Of a stretch of DNA of 24,795 nucleotides, positions 1 to 8,429 are shown piece after piece. Each line of letters begins with the position of its first letter. Within the stretch, counting starts at the first letter, position 1. The notes under the pieces are model-generated. The model did not search any database. It was not told where the DNA came from and was given only the letters and a program-made list of their open reading frames with translations. The DNA comes from DATHWB01 sp040902855 (GTDB lineage Bacteria; Actinomycetota; Acidimicrobiia; Spongiisociales; ZC4RG35), in assembly GCA_040902855.1 (NCBI GenBank), contig JBBDWN010000085.1:1-24795 (forward strand). The letters are read 5' to 3'. A program made the position numbers and the translations under genes.

Positions 1-22
1 GCGTCTCGACGCTAAAAACGGG

Positions 23-937
23 CTACACCGCGGCGAGCATCCGCTTGGACTCTTCGATGGCGAGTTCGATGAATCGTTCGACCGCAGGCGAGCGCTGCTC
101 CCCACGACGGGTCATGATGATCACCACGCGTGGGGGAAGGGCGGGCTCCAACGGGCGAATGGCGATCCCCGGATCCGACGTGTCGATCGACAGCATCGGC
201 ATGACTGCGACACCCTGACCCGCCCTCACCATCGCTTGGACGGCAGCGTTGTCACCGGATCGAAACACGTACCGAGGGACCACACCGTGACTGCGCAAAC
301 CCGAGTCGATGCGGCCCTGACATTGGTCTGAGAGGTGCTGGCCGATCATCGGCAGCGACGCCAACTGGCGCGGCCCGTAGACGTCCTGGGCGTCTTCAGC
401 GGGTGCGACGACCACGAACTCATCTTCGAAGAGCCGCACCACGTCGAATCCCGACCAGTCCGAGTCGTCGTCCGCCCAGAAGGTGAGATCGAGCTCGTGG
501 TCGACCAGCGCCTGTCTGAGCACTTCGTCCGAGCTCGACTCCAACAGATCGACTTCGAGTTCAGGACGTTCCAGGGTGAGCGAGGTGATCACGGCCGGAA
601 GCAGCCGCACCGAGACACTCTGGAAGGTGCCGACCGAGATCTTTCCCACGGTGCCCTTCGCCAATCCCGCAAAGTCCCGTTCGATGGACCGCAGTTCGGC
701 GATCACATTGTCCACCCGAGGCATCAGCACCTCGGCGGCGCGGGTCACCTCGATCTGCTTGGGGCCTCCAGGGCGACGAAACAGCGACTGTCCGAGCACC
801 GCTTCCAACCGGGCGATCTGCTGGCTGACGGCGGACTGGGTGTACCCGAGTTCTTCCGCAGCCCTCCCAAACGAACGGCGAGTCGCGACCTCTTTGAAGG
901 TGACGAGATGGCGGAGTTCGAGGTCCGAGATATTCAT
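23..937 (-). CDS. LysR-family transcriptional regulator
   Basis: A 304-residue DNA-binding regulator of the LysR family. The first 60 or so residues form the winged helix-turn-helix: a helix rich in AAEELG followed by the recognition stretch TQSAVSQQIARLE and the LFRR wing, all typical of the family. The remaining 200 residues have the pattern of the periplasmic-binding-protein-like effector domain; the ligand cannot be deduced. The reading frame is open for another 38 codons upstream, but homology begins at the ATG at 937 (MNISDLELRHL), and a TATCAT box lies exactly 8 nt before it, which suggests a leaderless mRNA. A LysR-type dyad (953-974) sits just upstream, between this gene and the divergent small gene at 1025, so autoregulation and control of that neighbour are the natural inference. 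Family assignment is certain; target and inducer are unknown. Confidence 0.93.
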   Translation of the reverse strand: MNISDLELRHLVTFKEVATRRSFGRAAEELGYTQSAVSQQIARLEAVLGQSLFRRPGGPKQIEVTRAAEVLMPRVDNVIAELRSIERDFAGLAKGTVGKISVGTFQSVSVRLLPAVITSLTLERPELEVDLLESSSDEVLRQALVDHELDLTFWADDDSDWSGFDVVRLFEDEFVVVAPAEDAQDVYGPRQLASLPMIGQHLSDQCQGRIDSGLRSHGVVPRYVFRSGDNAAVQAMVRAGQGVAVMPMLSIDTSDPGIAIRPLEPALPPRVVIIMTRRGEQRSPAVERFIELAIEESKRMLAAV

Positions 938-952
938 AAGCGTCGATGATAG

Positions 953-974
953 CAATGATGCAAGACCATCGTTG
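953..974. promoter_or_regulatory. LysR-type operator (T-N11-A dyad)
   Basis: CAATGATG and CATCGTTG flank a 6-bp spacer and form an inverted repeat with one mismatch. Inside it is a T956-N11-A968 core (AT-N11-AT), the classic LysR-type recognition motif. It lies 16 bp upstream of the lysR start, next to its TATCAT box, and overlaps a possible -35 (TTGGAC, 972-977) for the divergent gene, which has TACGTT at 996-1001 as a possible -10. Position and symmetry fit binding by the adjacent LysR protein. Confidence 0.6.
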
Positions 975-1024
975 GACGCGATCGATAGGAGCCCGTACGT
1001 TGAACGAAGAAAGGAAACCACACC

Positions 1025-1255
1025 ATGAAAAATCTCGACACACTGGCTCACGACATCGCGAGGTACGGAATCGATCGGTTCGAAACCGAGGTCATCGAAT
1101 TCGCCGATACCGCACGTCGGCGGGGGGTCGCCCCCACGCTCGCTGGCATCCTCGCCGACCCCACCGGCCCGGCCGTTTCACGCGAACGGGCATTCGGACG
1201 GCTGGCGGCTGCGGTCCGCCGAGAGGTTCCGATCAGCCTTGACAGCGTGGCGTAA
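1025..1255 (+). CDS. Small hypothetical protein divergent from LysR
   Basis: A 76-residue soluble protein that I do not recognise. It is predicted mostly helical and rich in Arg, Ala and Glu, with no signal peptide, membrane segment or cysteine. The ATG at 1025 is preceded by a purine-rich ribosome-binding stretch (GAAAGGAA, about 1008-1015), and a plausible promoter (TTGGAC at 972, TACGTT at 996, spacer 18) overlaps the LysR dyad. LysR regulators usually control the gene divergent from them, so this is the best candidate target in the window. The stop lies 7 bp from the convergent end of the next gene. Reality as a gene is likely from the start signals; function is unknown. Confidence 0.6.
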   Translation: MKNLDTLAHDIARYGIDRFETEVIEFADTARRRGVAPTLAGILADPTGPAVSRERAFGRLAAAVRREVPISLDSVA

Positions 1256-1262
1256 CGGACGT

Positions 1263-1778
1263 TCAGAACAGATACGTATCGGGTCGGTGGCGACGCCGCC
1301 AAAGCGCCATCACCGACCACAACACCAGTACGACCACCACCAGAACTGACGGGAAGACCCGCAACCAGGCCATCGCTCGATCGAACCCCGACGGTTCGAA
1401 CACGACGGGCGGCCCGAACTGAGACATCAGAGCCGCCTCCTCCAACCCACTGATCTCCCCCGTCGCCGGGACCAACACCTCGTCGATCCCTCGCGCTTCG
1501 TAAACGGGGACCTCGCCCGGAACCGAGCACGGCCCCAGCTCGTCGGCAGTCGCCCACCGCTCGACCGTCACCGGACCCCACACCCGTGTCACCACACTGA
1601 TCGAACTCCCCCACGGGAGCGGATTCGATGCCACCGGAGTCCACTCCACCACCCCCCGCACCGTCGACCTGGACGCACCGCGAACCAGATCGAGTGTGTC
1701 GCATCCGACGTCAGCCGCCTGCAGAGGCATCATCGACGCCGCCACCAGGGCGACGATCAGGAACGGCTGTGGGCCCAT
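1263..1778 (-). CDS. Secreted/single-pass membrane protein of unknown function
   Basis: A 171-residue protein, not recognised. An N-terminal hydrophobic stretch (residues 5-20) ending in an Ala-rich cleavage-like site resembles a signal peptide. An extracellular part of about 115 residues with a few cysteines (for example Cys26) follows. A strong hydrophobic helix lies near residues 143-160, then a short basic tail (WRRRHRP). It would therefore be anchored by its C-terminus with the bulk outside. The reading frame is open far upstream inside polX, but that part is a shadow. The ATG at 1778 places the signal peptide at the N-terminus and overlaps the polX stop by 22 nt, which indicates cotranscription and coupling. 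Topology resembles the protein at 17823-18383, although no sequence similarity is obvious. Confidence 0.65.
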   Translation of the reverse strand: MGPQPFLIVALVAASMMPLQAADVGCDTLDLVRGASRSTVRGVVEWTPVASNPLPWGSSISVVTRVWGPVTVERWATADELGPCSVPGEVPVYEARGIDEVLVPATGEISGLEEAALMSQFGPPVVFEPSGFDRAMAWLRVFPSVLVVVVLVLWSVMALWRRRHRPDTYLF

Positions 1779-3487
1779 GTCTCGAACTCGTTCGTCGGGA
1801 GCGTGTTCGCCACGTCGGTCCGTTCGGCCCATCCCCGTTGGGCGTTCATGACACCGAATGTCATCCTCCCCAACTCCGAAACGTGATGCGAATCCGTCGA
1901 GATGACCAGCCGCACGCCGGCGCCGACCGCCCTGCGAATGACGCCAGGCGACGCATCGAGCCTGTCGAGAGCTCCATTCACCTCGAGTCCCACTCCGGTG
2001 ATCGACAGCGCCTCCAGCACCGGGTCGAGGTCCAACTCGATCCCCGGCCGACGTCCGATGTACCGGCCGGTCAAGTGCCCGATGACATTGACTGACGGAT
2101 CGGAGATCGCAGTGATCAGCCTGGCCGTCTGGTCTCCAGGATCGAGGTCGAAGTGGGAATGGATGGAGGCCACGCACCAGTCGAAGTGCGAACGAAATTC
2201 GGAGTCGTAGTCGAGGCTGCCATCCGGTCCGATGTTGAGTTCGCAGCCGAACAGCAACCGGACATCGCCCCGACGCTGCTCCAGATCCCGGATCGCATCG
2301 CGGTGGGCGATCATCTCGTCCCGGCTGAGACCGTTGATCGCCAGGTCCTCGCCGTGGTCGGTGATGGCGACGTAGTCGTAGCCGGCGTCGACCGCTGCCT
2401 GGACCATGTCCTCCAACGACGACCGTCCATCACCGGACCGATCGGTGTGATAGTGCAAATCTCCGCGGATGTCTTCGCGACGCACGAGGTCCGGAAGCGT
2501 CCCGTCCCCGGCTGCCTCGACCTCTCCGGCCCCTTCCCGCAACGGTGGATCCACGAACGCCATGTCGAGCGCGGCATAGATCTCTCCCTCGGTGCGGGAG
2601 GCGACGAGCGCGTCGGTCTCGGAGTCGAACAGCCCGTACTCGTTGAGCAGCATCCCCCGGTCGATCGCCCGTTGACGCAGCGCGATGTTGTGGGCCTTCG
2701 AGCCTGTGAAATAGAGGACGGCTGCGCCGAACTGATCATCGCTCACGACCCGGACGTCGATCTGGAGGTCCTCCCGAGTGAGGACCGAAGTCTTCGTATC
2801 CCCCGCCGCGACGATCTCATCGGCCAGTGGATGCGAGCGCACCGCCTCCATCACCGCCACCCCGTTCGTGGCGGCCACGGTGATGTCGATGTCGCCGATC
2901 GTCTCGGAGAAACGGCGCAGACTGCCGCAATATTCGGCCCGGACCACCCCCCTGACCCCTTCGAGGTCGGCAACCAGGCGAGTGGCGATCGGCATGGCCT
3001 CGGCGATGGGAGTCCGCCGGTCCTTGCCATGCAGTCCAAGCCGCTCGATCGCCTTGGCGATCTTCTCCTCCGAGGTCTTTCCCAGACCCGAAACCGTTCG
3101 CAGACGCTCTTCGGCGATCGCATCCCTCAGATCTTCGAGGTTTTGGATCCCGAGTTCGGAACGCAACGTCTTGAGGGTTTTCGGACCCACGCCGGGGATC
3201 TTTGACAGGGCGACGAACTCGGGCGGATACTCCTTCCGCAGCCGCTCGATCTTGTCGACCGTGCCGGTGGCGACCAACTCGAGGATCTTGTCTGCGGTCG
3301 AACCCCCGACCCCCTTCAACGCCGTGAGTTCGGTCTTCGAAAGCTTGGTGACATCGACGCCCGCCGCCTCGATCCCCTGGACGGCGTTCTCGTAGGCGCG
3401 CGCCTTGAACGACTGCGGGCTGCCCTCGTCGAGCACGGTCAAAGCGTGCAGCTCCCACAACATGGCGATGACGTCGCGGGTGTTCAC
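1757..3487 (-). CDS. polX: DNA polymerase X with C-terminal PHP exonuclease
   Basis: A 576-residue bacterial family X DNA polymerase, the usual length for this architecture (Bacillus PolX is about 570). Residues 1-140 hold the 8-kDa-like region with three helix-hairpin-helix signatures (KGVGGSTADK, IPGVGPKT, VSGLGKT). The palm carries the GS signature at 188-189 and the metal-binding Asp199 and Asp201 (GDIDI). The C-terminal PHP domain keeps its metal-ligand motifs in order: HYH at 345-347, ITDHGE, FGCELN, SIHSH, IGHLTGR and STDSHH. Both gap-filling synthesis and 3'-5' exonuclease activity are therefore expected, consistent with a base-excision or end-repair role. The start is the GTG at 3487: the upstream open frame is low-complexity, and a TACCGT box lies 7 nt before this GTG. 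It diverges from ftsH and overlaps the next gene downstream. Confidence 0.95.
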   Translation of the reverse strand: MNTRDVIAMLWELHALTVLDEGSPQSFKARAYENAVQGIEAAGVDVTKLSKTELTALKGVGGSTADKILELVATGTVDKIERLRKEYPPEFVALSKIPGVGPKTLKTLRSELGIQNLEDLRDAIAEERLRTVSGLGKTSEEKIAKAIERLGLHGKDRRTPIAEAMPIATRLVADLEGVRGVVRAEYCGSLRRFSETIGDIDITVAATNGVAVMEAVRSHPLADEIVAAGDTKTSVLTREDLQIDVRVVSDDQFGAAVLYFTGSKAHNIALRQRAIDRGMLLNEYGLFDSETDALVASRTEGEIYAALDMAFVDPPLREGAGEVEAAGDGTLPDLVRREDIRGDLHYHTDRSGDGRSSLEDMVQAAVDAGYDYVAITDHGEDLAINGLSRDEMIAHRDAIRDLEQRRGDVRLLFGCELNIGPDGSLDYDSEFRSHFDWCVASIHSHFDLDPGDQTARLITAISDPSVNVIGHLTGRYIGRRPGIELDLDPVLEALSITGVGLEVNGALDRLDASPGVIRRAVGAGVRLVISTDSHHVSELGRMTFGVMNAQRGWAERTDVANTLPTNEFETWAHSRS

Positions 3488-3493
3488 CCTGAC

Positions 3494-3560
3494 AACGGTA
3501 CCCAGCCACGGCCCCGCACCGACGCCGGACGGGGCCTTGTCGGAGGCCCGGTGTACCGTT
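3494..3560. promoter_or_regulatory. Symmetric divergent promoter region of polX and ftsH
   Basis: The spacer carries an exact 8-bp inverted repeat, AACGGTAC at 3494-3501 and GTACCGTT at 3553-3560, so each gene sees TACCGT just before its start: 7 nt before the polX GTG and 11 nt before the ftsH ATG. These fit actinobacterial -10 boxes (TAnnnT). Between them is a 7-bp perfect stem, GGCCCCG (3510-3516) with CGGGGCC (3530-3536). No convincing -35 hexamer was found on either side. The alternative is that the inverted repeat is an operator shared by both genes. Confidence 0.5.
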
Positions 3561-3570
3561 CCGGGGAGCG

Positions 3571-5526
3571 ATGACGACGAGACCAACCCGCTCGGGACCC
3601 GAGGAAGAGAAGAAGCCACCCGCCTGGCGGGTGGAGGGGATGCCGCGGGACGGCGACGATGCGAAAACCCCGCGCCGCATGCTTCCCTCGCCTCCCGGAG
3701 GACGCTGGTTCTGGGCTGTCCTGGTGGGCCTGCTGGCCTTCAACGTGTTCATCTCCAACACACTGCTTCAGCCGGAGCCGCGGATCGCCATCTCGTACTC
3801 GGACTTCCTCGACCAGATCGACGAGAACAACGTCGCCAGCGTCTCGGCCACCGGCGAGACGATCCAGGCCACCCTCGAAACCGAGATCGCCGACCCAGAC
3901 AACGAAGAGATCACATCGAGCCTGATCGAAACGGAACGGCCCACCTTCGCCCAGGACGACCTGCTCACCACGTTGCGGTCCAAGGGAATCGAGGTGACCG
4001 CAGAGGACCCCGAGTTCGTGCCCGTCTGGCAGCAGATCATCTTCGGCTTCGGGCCGACGCTCTTCATCCTGTGGCTGTTCTTCTACATGTTCCGCCGAGC
4101 AGGCTCCGCCCTCGGCGGGGGAGCGCTCGGGCTCGGCCGCTCCCGTGCCAAACGCTACGAAGACACCGACACCCGGACCACGTTCGACGACGTCGCAGGG
4201 ATCGAGGACGCCGAGGAGGAGCTGGCCGAGATCGTCGACTTCCTCAAGAACCCGTCGAAGTACACCGCGCTCGGCGGTCGCATCCCGAAGGGCGTGCTGC
4301 TGTCGGGACAGCCGGGCACAGGCAAGACCCTCCTCGCCCGGGCGGTCGCCGGTGAAGCCAACGTCCCGTTTTTCTCGATGAGCGCATCCGAGTTCATCGA
4401 GATGGTCGTCGGAGTCGGTGCCAGCCGGGTGCGCGACCTGTTCACACAGGCGAAGGAAGTTGCGCCGGCCATCATCTTCATCGACGAGTTGGACGCCATC
4501 GGCAGGTCGCGGAGCGGGTCAGGGGGGAGTTTCGGCGGACACGACGAACGGGAGCAGACCCTCAACCAGATCCTCACAGAAATGGACGGCTTCGACGGGT
4601 CGGAAGGAGTCATCGTCATCGGCGCCACCAACCGTCCCGAGATCCTCGACTCCGCCCTTCTCCGTCCCGGCCGTTTCGACCGACAGGTCCCCGTGTCCCC
4701 GCCGGACCAGGCGGGCCGCAACAAGATCCTCGAGGTCCACACCCGGAACGTGCCGCTCGGCGAAGACGTCGACCTGAACGCCATCGCTTCGACCACACCG
4801 GGCATGGTGGGCGCCGACCTCGCCAATCTGGTGAACGAAGCGGCGCTGATGGCGGCACGGCGTTCCCACGACAAAGTGATGCTCGCCGACTTCACCGACG
4901 CCCTCGAGAAGGTCGTTCTCGGCACCGAGCGTCGGATCATGATGTCCCAAGAGGAGAAGGAGCGCACCGCCTATCACGAGTCGGGCCACGCCCTCCTTGG
5001 AATGCTCCAGCCCGGGGCGGACCCTGTGCGCAAGATCTCGATCATCCCCCGCGGACGAGCACTGGGCGTGACCATGCAGTCCCCGGACGCTGACAAGTAC
5101 TCGTACGGAACCGAATACCTCCTCGGCAAGATCATCGGGATGTTGGGCGGCCGGGCGGCGGAGCATGTGATATTCGGCAACATTTCGACCGGGGCGGAGA
5201 ACGACATGGTCCAGGCCACCGGCCTCGCTCGCAGCATGGTGGGGCGCTGGGGAATGTCCGAGCGGATCGGACCGGTTGCGATCTTCGATGACCGCAGCGT
5301 CGACGCCTTTGGGCGACCGATGGTCTCCGAAGCCACACTCGAGCTGGTCGACTCGGAGATTCGGACGATCATCGACGAGTCCTACGACGCGGCCGTCAAG
5401 CAACTCCACGAACATCGCGACCAGCTCGAAGCGCTCGCCCAGGCCCTCCTGCAGAAGGAGACTCTCGAAGAGACCGAGGCCTATGAAGTAGCCGGAATCG
5501 ACCGTTCCGCAGCCGAAGAGGAGTGA
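3571..5526 (+). CDS. ftsH: ATP-dependent zinc metalloprotease FtsH
   Basis: A 651-residue membrane AAA+ protease that degrades misassembled or regulated membrane and cytosolic proteins as a hexamer. There is a charged, Pro-rich cytosolic tail (1-45), a first membrane helix at about 46-66, an extracytoplasmic domain to about 150, and a second helix at about 156-174. The AAA module has Walker A at 246-253, Walker B IIFIDELD at 301-308 and the second region of homology with LRPGRFDR. The protease domain has HESGH at 469-473 and the third zinc ligand Asp545 in the TGAENDM motif, so it should be active. Walker A reads GQPGTGKT, with Gln where most FtsH have Pro. The ATG at 3571 follows GGGGAG and a TACCGT box. 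The stop overlaps the next start (GTGA). It is not followed by folE, so it may be an additional FtsH paralogue. Confidence 0.96.
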   Translation: MTTRPTRSGPEEEKKPPAWRVEGMPRDGDDAKTPRRMLPSPPGGRWFWAVLVGLLAFNVFISNTLLQPEPRIAISYSDFLDQIDENNVASVSATGETIQATLETEIADPDNEEITSSLIETERPTFAQDDLLTTLRSKGIEVTAEDPEFVPVWQQIIFGFGPTLFILWLFFYMFRRAGSALGGGALGLGRSRAKRYEDTDTRTTFDDVAGIEDAEEELAEIVDFLKNPSKYTALGGRIPKGVLLSGQPGTGKTLLARAVAGEANVPFFSMSASEFIEMVVGVGASRVRDLFTQAKEVAPAIIFIDELDAIGRSRSGSGGSFGGHDEREQTLNQILTEMDGFDGSEGVIVIGATNRPEILDSALLRPGRFDRQVPVSPPDQAGRNKILEVHTRNVPLGEDVDLNAIASTTPGMVGADLANLVNEAALMAARRSHDKVMLADFTDALEKVVLGTERRIMMSQEEKERTAYHESGHALLGMLQPGADPVRKISIIPRGRALGVTMQSPDADKYSYGTEYLLGKIIGMLGGRAAEHVIFGNISTGAENDMVQATGLARSMVGRWGMSERIGPVAIFDDRSVDAFGRPMVSEATLELVDSEIRTIIDESYDAAVKQLHEHRDQLEALAQALLQKETLEETEAYEVAGIDRSAAEEE

Positions 5527-7811
5527 GCCCGACCTCGGCCGATGCCGCTGACGGCGCCGGCGGCCATTTCCGGGCGATCGTCGACTCCTGGGTGACCGAC
5601 CTCGACGGAACTCTCGTCCACGTCGAAGTCATCCCGGCCCGCGACCCGATCTATGCCCAGTTGGAGCCGCCCCTCCATCCGCTCCTCAAGACACGGCTAG
5701 CTGAGCAGGGGATCACCGAGCTCTACCGGCATCAGGTCCGAGCGATCAGCCACGTTCGCAACAGCCAGCACACCGTGGTCGTGGCCGGGACGGCATCAGG
5801 CAAGACGCTGGCGTACCTGGTGCCCATCGTCGAAACCCAGTTGGTCGATCCGAAGGCGACCGCCCTGCTCCTGTTTCCCACCAAGGCGCTCGCCCACGAC
5901 CAGCTCCGCCGATTCACAGAGTTGGGGATCCCCGAGGTAGCCGCCGAGGCATACGACGGGGACACCGACCTCGACGCCCGGGCTCGGATCCGGCGTCGCG
6001 CCAACGTCGTACTCACGAATCCCGACATGCTCCACGTCGGGATCCTCGGTTCACACGATCGCTGGGCGGACTTCTTCCACCGTCTCGAATACGTCGTGGT
6101 CGACGAGATGCACACGTTGCGCGGGATCTTCGGCACCCATGTGGCGATGATCCTTCGCCGCCTGCGACGCATCGCGGCCCACTACGGGGCGACACCGACC
6201 TTCATCCTCGGATCGGCGACCATCGGCAACCCCGGCGAACTCGGCACCGCATTGATCGGCCTGCCGGTCGAAGTCGTGGACGAAGACAGCTCGCCCACCG
6301 GTGCCCGAACCGTCGCCTTGTGGAACCCGGCCGTGGTCGAAGAGAACACGAATCGAAGACGTTCGAGCCTCGGCGAGGCGACCGATCTGTTCCTGGATCT
6401 GGTTCGACGCGACGAACGCACCATCGTCTTCGCCCGCAGCCGCAAGGCGACCGAACTGCTGTACCGGTCCGCCCAGGAGCGGCTTCCGACGACTGCCCGC
6501 GACCGGGTGGCGGCCTACCGCGGCGGATACCTCCCGGCACAACGCAGAGCAGTCGAAGCGCGGCTGTTCTCGGGCCAGCTCACCGGCATCGTCACGACCA
6601 CCGCCCTCGAACTCGGAATCGACGTCGGCGGACTCGATGCCGCCATCCTCTCCTCGTTCCCCGGGACGATCTCGGCGTTCCGCCAGCAATCCGGCCGGGC
6701 GGGGCGCGCCCGCGACGAGTCGCTCGTCGCACTGGTCGGTGGGGAGGACGCCCTCGACCAGTACTTCATGAACCATCCTTCCGAGCTCTTCACCCGGCCA
6801 CCCGAGTCGGCGGTGATCAACCCGTCGAACCCGGTGGTGTTGGAGGCCCACACGGCGTGTGCGGCCAACGAGTTGCCGCTCGCACCCGAGGACCGAGAGG
6901 TGCTCGGCGACGGTGTGGAGGAGGCAGCGAACCGGCTGACCCAGCAGGGCCATCTGCGACTGCGCGACGGACGTCTCTACTGGGCTCGCCGCCAGCGGCC
7001 CGCCCCCCAGATCGATATCAGGGCATCGGGTGGAGCGACGTATCACGTCGCCGGACCGGACGGACTGATAGGCACCCTCGACGAGGAGCGGGCGTTCCGG
7101 GACGGACATCAGGGTGCGGTCTATCTCCACCAGGGAGAGACGTTCGTGGTCGACAGCCTCGACCTCGCCAGGCGCGAAGTGAGGGTCACGCCCGCCCAGG
7201 TCAACTATTACACCCAGCCGCGCACCGAAAAGACGCTCGACATCATCGACGAGGACCGGGCCGACCACCTCGGATCGGTTCGCCACGTCCTGGGCAGGTT
7301 GAGAGTCGAGGCCGTCGTCATCGGCTACCGCAAACTCCGACTCGGTTCACGAGAAGCCCTCGAAACGGTCGACCTTGAGCTTCCCTCCACCGTGTACGAG
7401 ACGCAGGGAATCTGGTTCGCAATCCCCGATGACGTCCTCCACCGGGCAGACATCGACACCCGTACGGCACCCGGCGCCCTCCACGCCGCCGAACACGCCG
7501 GCATCGCCCTCATGCCACTCTTGGCGATCTGTGACCGATGGGACATCGGCGGCCTGTCAACGGCCTGGCATCCCCAATTGGGCGGGCCGGCGATCTTCAT
7601 CTACGAGGCGTACGCCGGCGGTGCCGGAATCTCACCGGTCGCCTTCGAAGCCGGCACCCGACATCTGACCGCCACGAGAGACGCCGTTCGCGACTGTCCG
7701 TGTCTCGAGGGCTGCCCGTCCTGCATCCAATCGCCCAAGTGCGGCAACGGAAACGAACCACTCGACAAGGCGGCAGCAGTCCGCCTGCTCGACGTGATCC
7801 TCCAGTTCTGA
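5523..7811 (+). CDS. mrfA: SftH/MrfA (YprA)-type DNA repair helicase with DUF1998
   Basis: A 762-residue superfamily II DEAD/H helicase. The RecA1 domain has Walker A (AGTASGKT, 88-95) and the DEMH box (194-197). RecA2 has motif VI (QQSGRAGR, 388-395). The C-terminal DUF1998 region ends in a four-cysteine cluster: Cys727, Cys731, Cys734 and Cys740, with a further Cys725. This is the architecture of Bacillus MrfA (mitomycin-C crosslink repair), mycobacterial SftH (3'-5' translocase) and the core of eukaryotic Hrq1. Length matches MrfA and SftH. The start is GTG at 5523, sharing GTGA with the ftsH stop, so translation is coupled to ftsH. In Mycobacterium a helicase of this class (Rv3649) lies close to the tad genes; here three genes intervene before the tad cluster. 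Family assignment is firm; the crosslink-repair role is inferred from homologues. Confidence 0.93.
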   Translation: MSPTSADAADGAGGHFRAIVDSWVTDLDGTLVHVEVIPARDPIYAQLEPPLHPLLKTRLAEQGITELYRHQVRAISHVRNSQHTVVVAGTASGKTLAYLVPIVETQLVDPKATALLLFPTKALAHDQLRRFTELGIPEVAAEAYDGDTDLDARARIRRRANVVLTNPDMLHVGILGSHDRWADFFHRLEYVVVDEMHTLRGIFGTHVAMILRRLRRIAAHYGATPTFILGSATIGNPGELGTALIGLPVEVVDEDSSPTGARTVALWNPAVVEENTNRRRSSLGEATDLFLDLVRRDERTIVFARSRKATELLYRSAQERLPTTARDRVAAYRGGYLPAQRRAVEARLFSGQLTGIVTTTALELGIDVGGLDAAILSSFPGTISAFRQQSGRAGRARDESLVALVGGEDALDQYFMNHPSELFTRPPESAVINPSNPVVLEAHTACAANELPLAPEDREVLGDGVEEAANRLTQQGHLRLRDGRLYWARRQRPAPQIDIRASGGATYHVAGPDGLIGTLDEERAFRDGHQGAVYLHQGETFVVDSLDLARREVRVTPAQVNYYTQPRTEKTLDIIDEDRADHLGSVRHVLGRLRVEAVVIGYRKLRLGSREALETVDLELPSTVYETQGIWFAIPDDVLHRADIDTRTAPGALHAAEHAGIALMPLLAICDRWDIGGLSTAWHPQLGGPAIFIYEAYAGGAGISPVAFEAGTRHLTATRDAVRDCPCLEGCPSCIQSPKCGNGNEPLDKAAAVRLLDVILQF

Positions 7812-7831
7812 ACCCGGTACATTCGTCGTCG

Positions 7832-8422
7832 ATGGAACCGCTGGCACCGCAAGAAGCCCGAGTCCTCGGATCGCTGGTCGAAAAGGCGTTCACCACCCCC
7901 GAGGCCTACCCCCTCACGACCAAGGCGCTGGTGGCGGCCTGCAACCAACGGTCGAATCGGGAACCCGTCGTCGACTTCGACGAGGAGACGGTGGAACAGG
8001 CCCTCCGCAGTCTCGACGACCGCGGCCTCGCCCGGCTCACCCGGGCAAGTGGAGGCCGCACGATTCGCTACGTGCACCGGGCGCAGACGGCCCTCGAACT
8101 CGACGACGAGCAGACGGCCCTCGTTGCAGTCCTGCTCCTTCGGGGACCCCAGACTCCAGGGGAGTTGCGAGCTCGGACCGACCGATACGTCCAGTTCAGC
8201 GACACGACCGCCGTCGAAGAGCGGCTGATCGACCTGATGCACAGGACGACACCTCTCGTCGAGCGACTCGAGCGCATGCCCGGCCAGAAAGAACACCGCT
8301 ACCGGTGCCTCCTCCTCGACGCCGACACCACACCCGCTGCGGCTACTCCAGTCGACACCGACCGACTGGACGATCTCGAGCGACGACTGGCACGGATCGA
8401 AGAGGCATTCGGTCTCGCCTGA
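7832..8422 (+). CDS. YceH family protein (DUF480)
   Basis: A 196-residue protein with the YceH/DUF480 pattern: an opening segment EARVLGSLVEKAFTTPE, then YPLT and NQRSNREPV, a repeated winged-helix-like segment (QTALVAVLLLRGPQTPGELR), and a C-terminal coiled-coil-like tail (DDLERRLARIEEAF). The family folds as two winged helices; its biochemical role is poorly defined. The frame is open into the helicase gene upstream, but homology begins at the ATG at 7832. There is no Shine-Dalgarno there. Instead a TACATT box lies exactly 8 nt before the ATG, just after the helicase stop, suggesting its own leaderless transcript besides read-through from the ftsH operon. Confidence 0.88.
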   Translation: MEPLAPQEARVLGSLVEKAFTTPEAYPLTTKALVAACNQRSNREPVVDFDEETVEQALRSLDDRGLARLTRASGGRTIRYVHRAQTALELDDEQTALVAVLLLRGPQTPGELRARTDRYVQFSDTTAVEERLIDLMHRTTPLVERLERMPGQKEHRYRCLLLDADTTPAAATPVDTDRLDDLERRLARIEEAFGLA

Positions 8423-8429
8423 ACGGCAC

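Noticed and set aside
1..12. Hairpin GCGTC/GACGC as a terminator for the LysR gene
   Set aside because: On the minus strand the T-run comes before the hairpin, the wrong order, and the window ends here.
6051..7286. 411-codon minus-strand frame within the helicase gene
   Set aside because: It is antisense to conserved helicase motifs and has no start signals of its own.
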